Below are positions 61,979-64,000 of a stretch of 64,000 nt of DNA, one piece after another; the first letter of the stretch is position 1, and each line of letters starts with the position of its first letter. The notes beneath the pieces were generated by a model. It was not told the DNA's origin, made no database searches, and saw nothing but the letters and a program-made list of their open reading frames with translations. The stretch comes from Polyangium spumosum (GTDB lineage Bacteria; Myxococcota_A; Polyangia; Polyangiales; Polyangiaceae): positions 186,001 to 250,000 of the forward strand of contig NZ_WJIE01000003.1 of the NCBI RefSeq assembly GCF_009649845.1. The letters run 5' to 3'. The translations under genes were made by a program, and so were the position numbers.

Positions 61979-64000
61979 TCAATACGCGTCCGCCGGCACC
62001 TCGACGTCGCCCGGCATCTCCAGCGGCAGCGGCTGCACCGCCGCGTCGCCGCCTTCCATCCATTGATACCGCGCGAGGTTCCCGAGCACCCGCGCCACGT
62101 AGTTACGCGTCTCGTCGTACGGGATCCGCGCGACCCAGAGGTCCGCCTCCGCGTCCACGCCCGGCCGCGTCCAGTTCCCCACCGCCTTCGGCCCCGCGTT
62201 GTACGCGGCCACCGCGAGGACCGGGTTCTTCTGGAACGTCTTCAAGAGCTTGCCGATGTAATACGACCCGAGCCGCAGGTTCACGTGGGGGCTCTTGAGC
62301 CGCGTGGGCTCGAAGCTCATGCCGACCTCGGCCGCGGCCTTCTCCGCCGTCTTCGGCATGAGCTGCAGGAGGCCCACGGCGAACACCGGCGAGAGCGCCT
62401 CCTGATCAAATGCGCTCTCCTGCCGCATCAACGAATGCACGAGCCCGCGCGGCACCTCGTGCTCGGCCTCGAGCTTCCGCACCTCGTCGAGATAAGGCCG
62501 CGGATAGAGGCACTCCCAGGCCCAGCGATCGGCCTCGCCCGGGGCGCGCAGCAGCGTCGGCAACCCGACGTGCGCCACGCCCACCCGGTACCGGCGCCGC
62601 GCGTGCATGAGCTTGCCGTACATGCCGCAGAGCGCCTCGGCCTCGCGGCCCGCGAAACGCGCCGACGCCTCGCGCTCGAAGGGCACGAGCCGCCCCTCGG
62701 CCTCGGCGTCGAGCCCGAGCGAGACCAGGAGCCGCGCCGGATCCGGCAATTCGAGGTCGAGCGGGTTCGCGGGGCGCGCCGCGCCGGGCTCGATGAGGGG
62801 CGGCAAGGGCGCGCCTGCGGCCGCGAGGCGCGAGCGGGCCGCGAGGGCGGCGAAGGAGAGCGGGAACGCGCGGGCGACGTCGGTCCAGATCCGCACGGCC
62901 TCGTCGCGGTGACCGGCGCGGAAGGCGGCGAGGCCCTCGAGCTCGTGGAGCTTCTGCGCCTCGTCGGCCTTCTTCGCCGCCTTCGCGAGCCGCGCGAGGG
63001 TCTTCTGCGCCGTCTTCGCTTGCCCGGCCGAGAGCTGCGCGAGCGCTTGCTCGTACGGGGCGTCCTCGCGGTACATGCCCTTCGGGAAGAGCGCGAGATA
63101 ACGTGTATAAAGCGGCGCCGCCTCGTCGTAACGGCCGCGGAGCAGGAGATGGCGCGCGGCCTGATAAAGCGCGCGCTCGGCCCAGCTATTTTTCTTGTAC
63201 TTCGAGGAGAGGTCGAGCCAGCGCTTGATGGCCTCGTCGACCTGCCCGCTGCGGGCGAGCGCCGTCGCCGCCAGGTACATCGCCTCGACCTTGCGCGGGC
63301 CGGGCAGCGTCGAGAGCAAGCGGAAGGCCTTCTCGGCCCCCGGATAATCACGCGCCTTGAGCTTCGCCTCGGCGCGCGCGTGCAGCACGTCGAGCAGCGG
63401 CAGCGCCTTCTTTTTTTCGAGCTCGTCGAGGACCGGAATCGCCTGGTCGGCGTGGCCGCTCCGGATGAGCCCGAGCGCGCGGGCGAGCTGATCCTTCGGC
63501 GCGAGGGATTGCTTCAGGCGCCCGAGCGAGGCCACGGCGGCCTCCCCCTCGGGCAGGCCCGCGGCCTCGACGGCGAGCCAGCGCAGGTCGGCGATCGCGA
63601 GCGGCAAGCTGCCCTGGGCCTCGGCGATCCGGGCGCGGGTGGCCCGCAGCGGGGCGTCGTCGGTCTTCTTGCGGGACTTCGCGGCGAGGGCGAGGGCGCG
63701 GTCGAGGATCGCGCGCGCCGGGGCGAGCTGCCCGTCCTTCTCCAGCGCCAGCGCGGCGCGCCCGAGGTCGGCGGGCGTGCGCGATTTGCCAAAAAACGCC
63801 GCGGCTTCGGCGAAGGGGCCTGCCTCGACCGCGGCCTCGGCGCGCCTGCGCAGGATGTCGTCCGCGAGCAGCGGCAGCTCCTTGTCGAGGCCCGTCAAGA
63901 GCTCGACCACGCGGGGGAAATCTCCACGCTCGAGGGCCACGCGGCCCCGCACGTACTTCATCTCGGGCCGCTGCCGCTCGGCCTCGGGCAACGCGTCGAG
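61979..64000 (-). CDS. Soluble lytic transglycosylase (Slt70-like), N-terminus off the right edge
   Basis: The frame has no stop to the right edge; 673 codons plus the stop are seen, and the true start lies outside. The N-terminal two thirds is a helical superhelix of TPR-like repeats, as in Slt70. The C-terminal catalytic domain has Arg-Gln-Glu-Ser-Ala-Phe-Asp (catalytic Glu), then Leu-Leu-Gln-Leu-Met-Pro and Ala-Tyr-Asn-Ala-Gly-Pro. It cleaves the MurNAc-GlcNAc bond of peptidoglycan with anhydro-ring formation in the periplasm. A coding T7 run near 63412 encodes Lys-Lys. Confidence 0.9.
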   Translation of the reverse strand, partial: LDALPEAERQRPEMKYVRGRVALERGDFPRVVELLTGLDKELPLLADDILRRRAEAAVEAGPFAEAAAFFGKSRTPADLGRAALALEKDGQLAPARAILDRALALAAKSRKKTDDAPLRATRARIAEAQGSLPLAIADLRWLAVEAAGLPEGEAAVASLGRLKQSLAPKDQLARALGLIRSGHADQAIPVLDELEKKKALPLLDVLHARAEAKLKARDYPGAEKAFRLLSTLPGPRKVEAMYLAATALARSGQVDEAIKRWLDLSSKYKKNSWAERALYQAARHLLLRGRYDEAAPLYTRYLALFPKGMYREDAPYEQALAQLSAGQAKTAQKTLARLAKAAKKADEAQKLHELEGLAAFRAGHRDEAVRIWTDVARAFPLSFAALAARSRLAAAGAPLPPLIEPGAARPANPLDLELPDPARLLVSLGLDAEAEGRLVPFEREASARFAGREAEALCGMYGKLMHARRRYRVGVAHVGLPTLLRAPGEADRWAWECLYPRPYLDEVRKLEAEHEVPRGLVHSLMRQESAFDQEALSPVFAVGLLQLMPKTAEKAAAEVGMSFEPTRLKSPHVNLRLGSYYIGKLLKTFQKNPVLAVAAYNAGPKAVGNWTRPGVDAEADLWVARIPYDETRNYVARVLGNLARYQWMEGGDAAVQPLPLEMPGDVEVPADAY

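Noticed and set aside
57297-62063. Very long open frame on the minus strand (about 1.6 kb codons) across polX, the glycosidase and the lipoproteins
   Set aside because: It is antisense to genes with clear domains and encodes Arg/Asp/Val/His-rich filler typical of shadow frames in GC-rich DNA.

Overview
The window is high-GC, densely packed DNA. It carries many lipoproteins with Gly-rich linkers, three Ser/Thr kinases of eukaryotic type, a hybrid histidine kinase, cysteine-rich and lamin-tail secreted proteins, and few housekeeping genes. This profile fits a large-genome myxobacterium, most likely Polyangiales (Polyangium/Sorangium-like). That placement is inferred from gene style, not from a marker gene. 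No rRNA, CRISPR array, IS element or prophage is visible; there is one tRNA (Arg, CCG).

Layout. 1-4.2 kb: edge-truncated lipoprotein, SNF2/SWIM helicase, AroQ-type chorismate mutase. 4.3-7.2 kb: U32 protein and a small STAS/SpoIIAA-like protein. 7.2-8.7 kb: duplicated XRE regulator genes, each with an identically spaced pair of GGACN-N5-TGTCC dyads upstream. 8.7-11.4 kb: di-haem c-type beta-propeller lipoprotein coupled to a secreted protein. 11.5-15.8 kb: membrane-anchored kinase, lipoproteins, and an HExxH metalloprotease gene interrupted by an in-frame amber codon. 15.9-17.7 kb: 43-bp tandem repeats beside a coupled AAA-ATPase / PD-(D/E)xK-like gene pair that looks like a defence module. 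17.8-24.9 kb: 7TM-GAF-kinase, histidine ammonia-lyase, orphan biotin-carrier protein, PLP enzyme, methyltransferase. 25-28.5 kb: long palindrome, L,D-transpeptidase, tRNA-Arg, hybrid histidine kinase.

28.7-35.9 kb is a seven-gene minus-strand operon that looks like an elaborate Rsb/Sia-type partner-switching circuit: three HATPase-like proteins, two SpoIIE/PP2C phosphatases, STAS-like proteins, and a STAS-like/methyltransferase fusion. 36.3-37.9 kb: DUF72 protein and an outer-membrane barrel. 38.2-40.3 kb: a compact MNIO (DUF692) RiPP cassette: a lipoprotein-type precursor ending in Cys-Gly-Glu-Gly-Ser-Cys-Ala, the MNIO enzyme and its DUF2063-type partner, followed 25 bp later by a kinase-SUMF1 fusion.

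42.5-64 kb: PAP2 phosphatase, VWA/HEAT gene pair, TIGR01777 epimerase, FabV/SDR-like reductase, acyl desaturase, nucleotidyltransferase, aquaporin-family channel with an altered second NPA box, TrkA-N ion-channel protein, EF-G-like GTPase, PolX with a degenerate PHP domain, GH113-like glycosidase, a five-repeat pacifastin/VWC-like lipoprotein, a lamin-tail lipoprotein, and a lytic transglycosylase that runs off the right edge.

The best candidates for something new are the MNIO RiPP cassette, the ATPase/nuclease pair beside the 43-bp repeats, and the partner-switching operon with its methyltransferase fusion.
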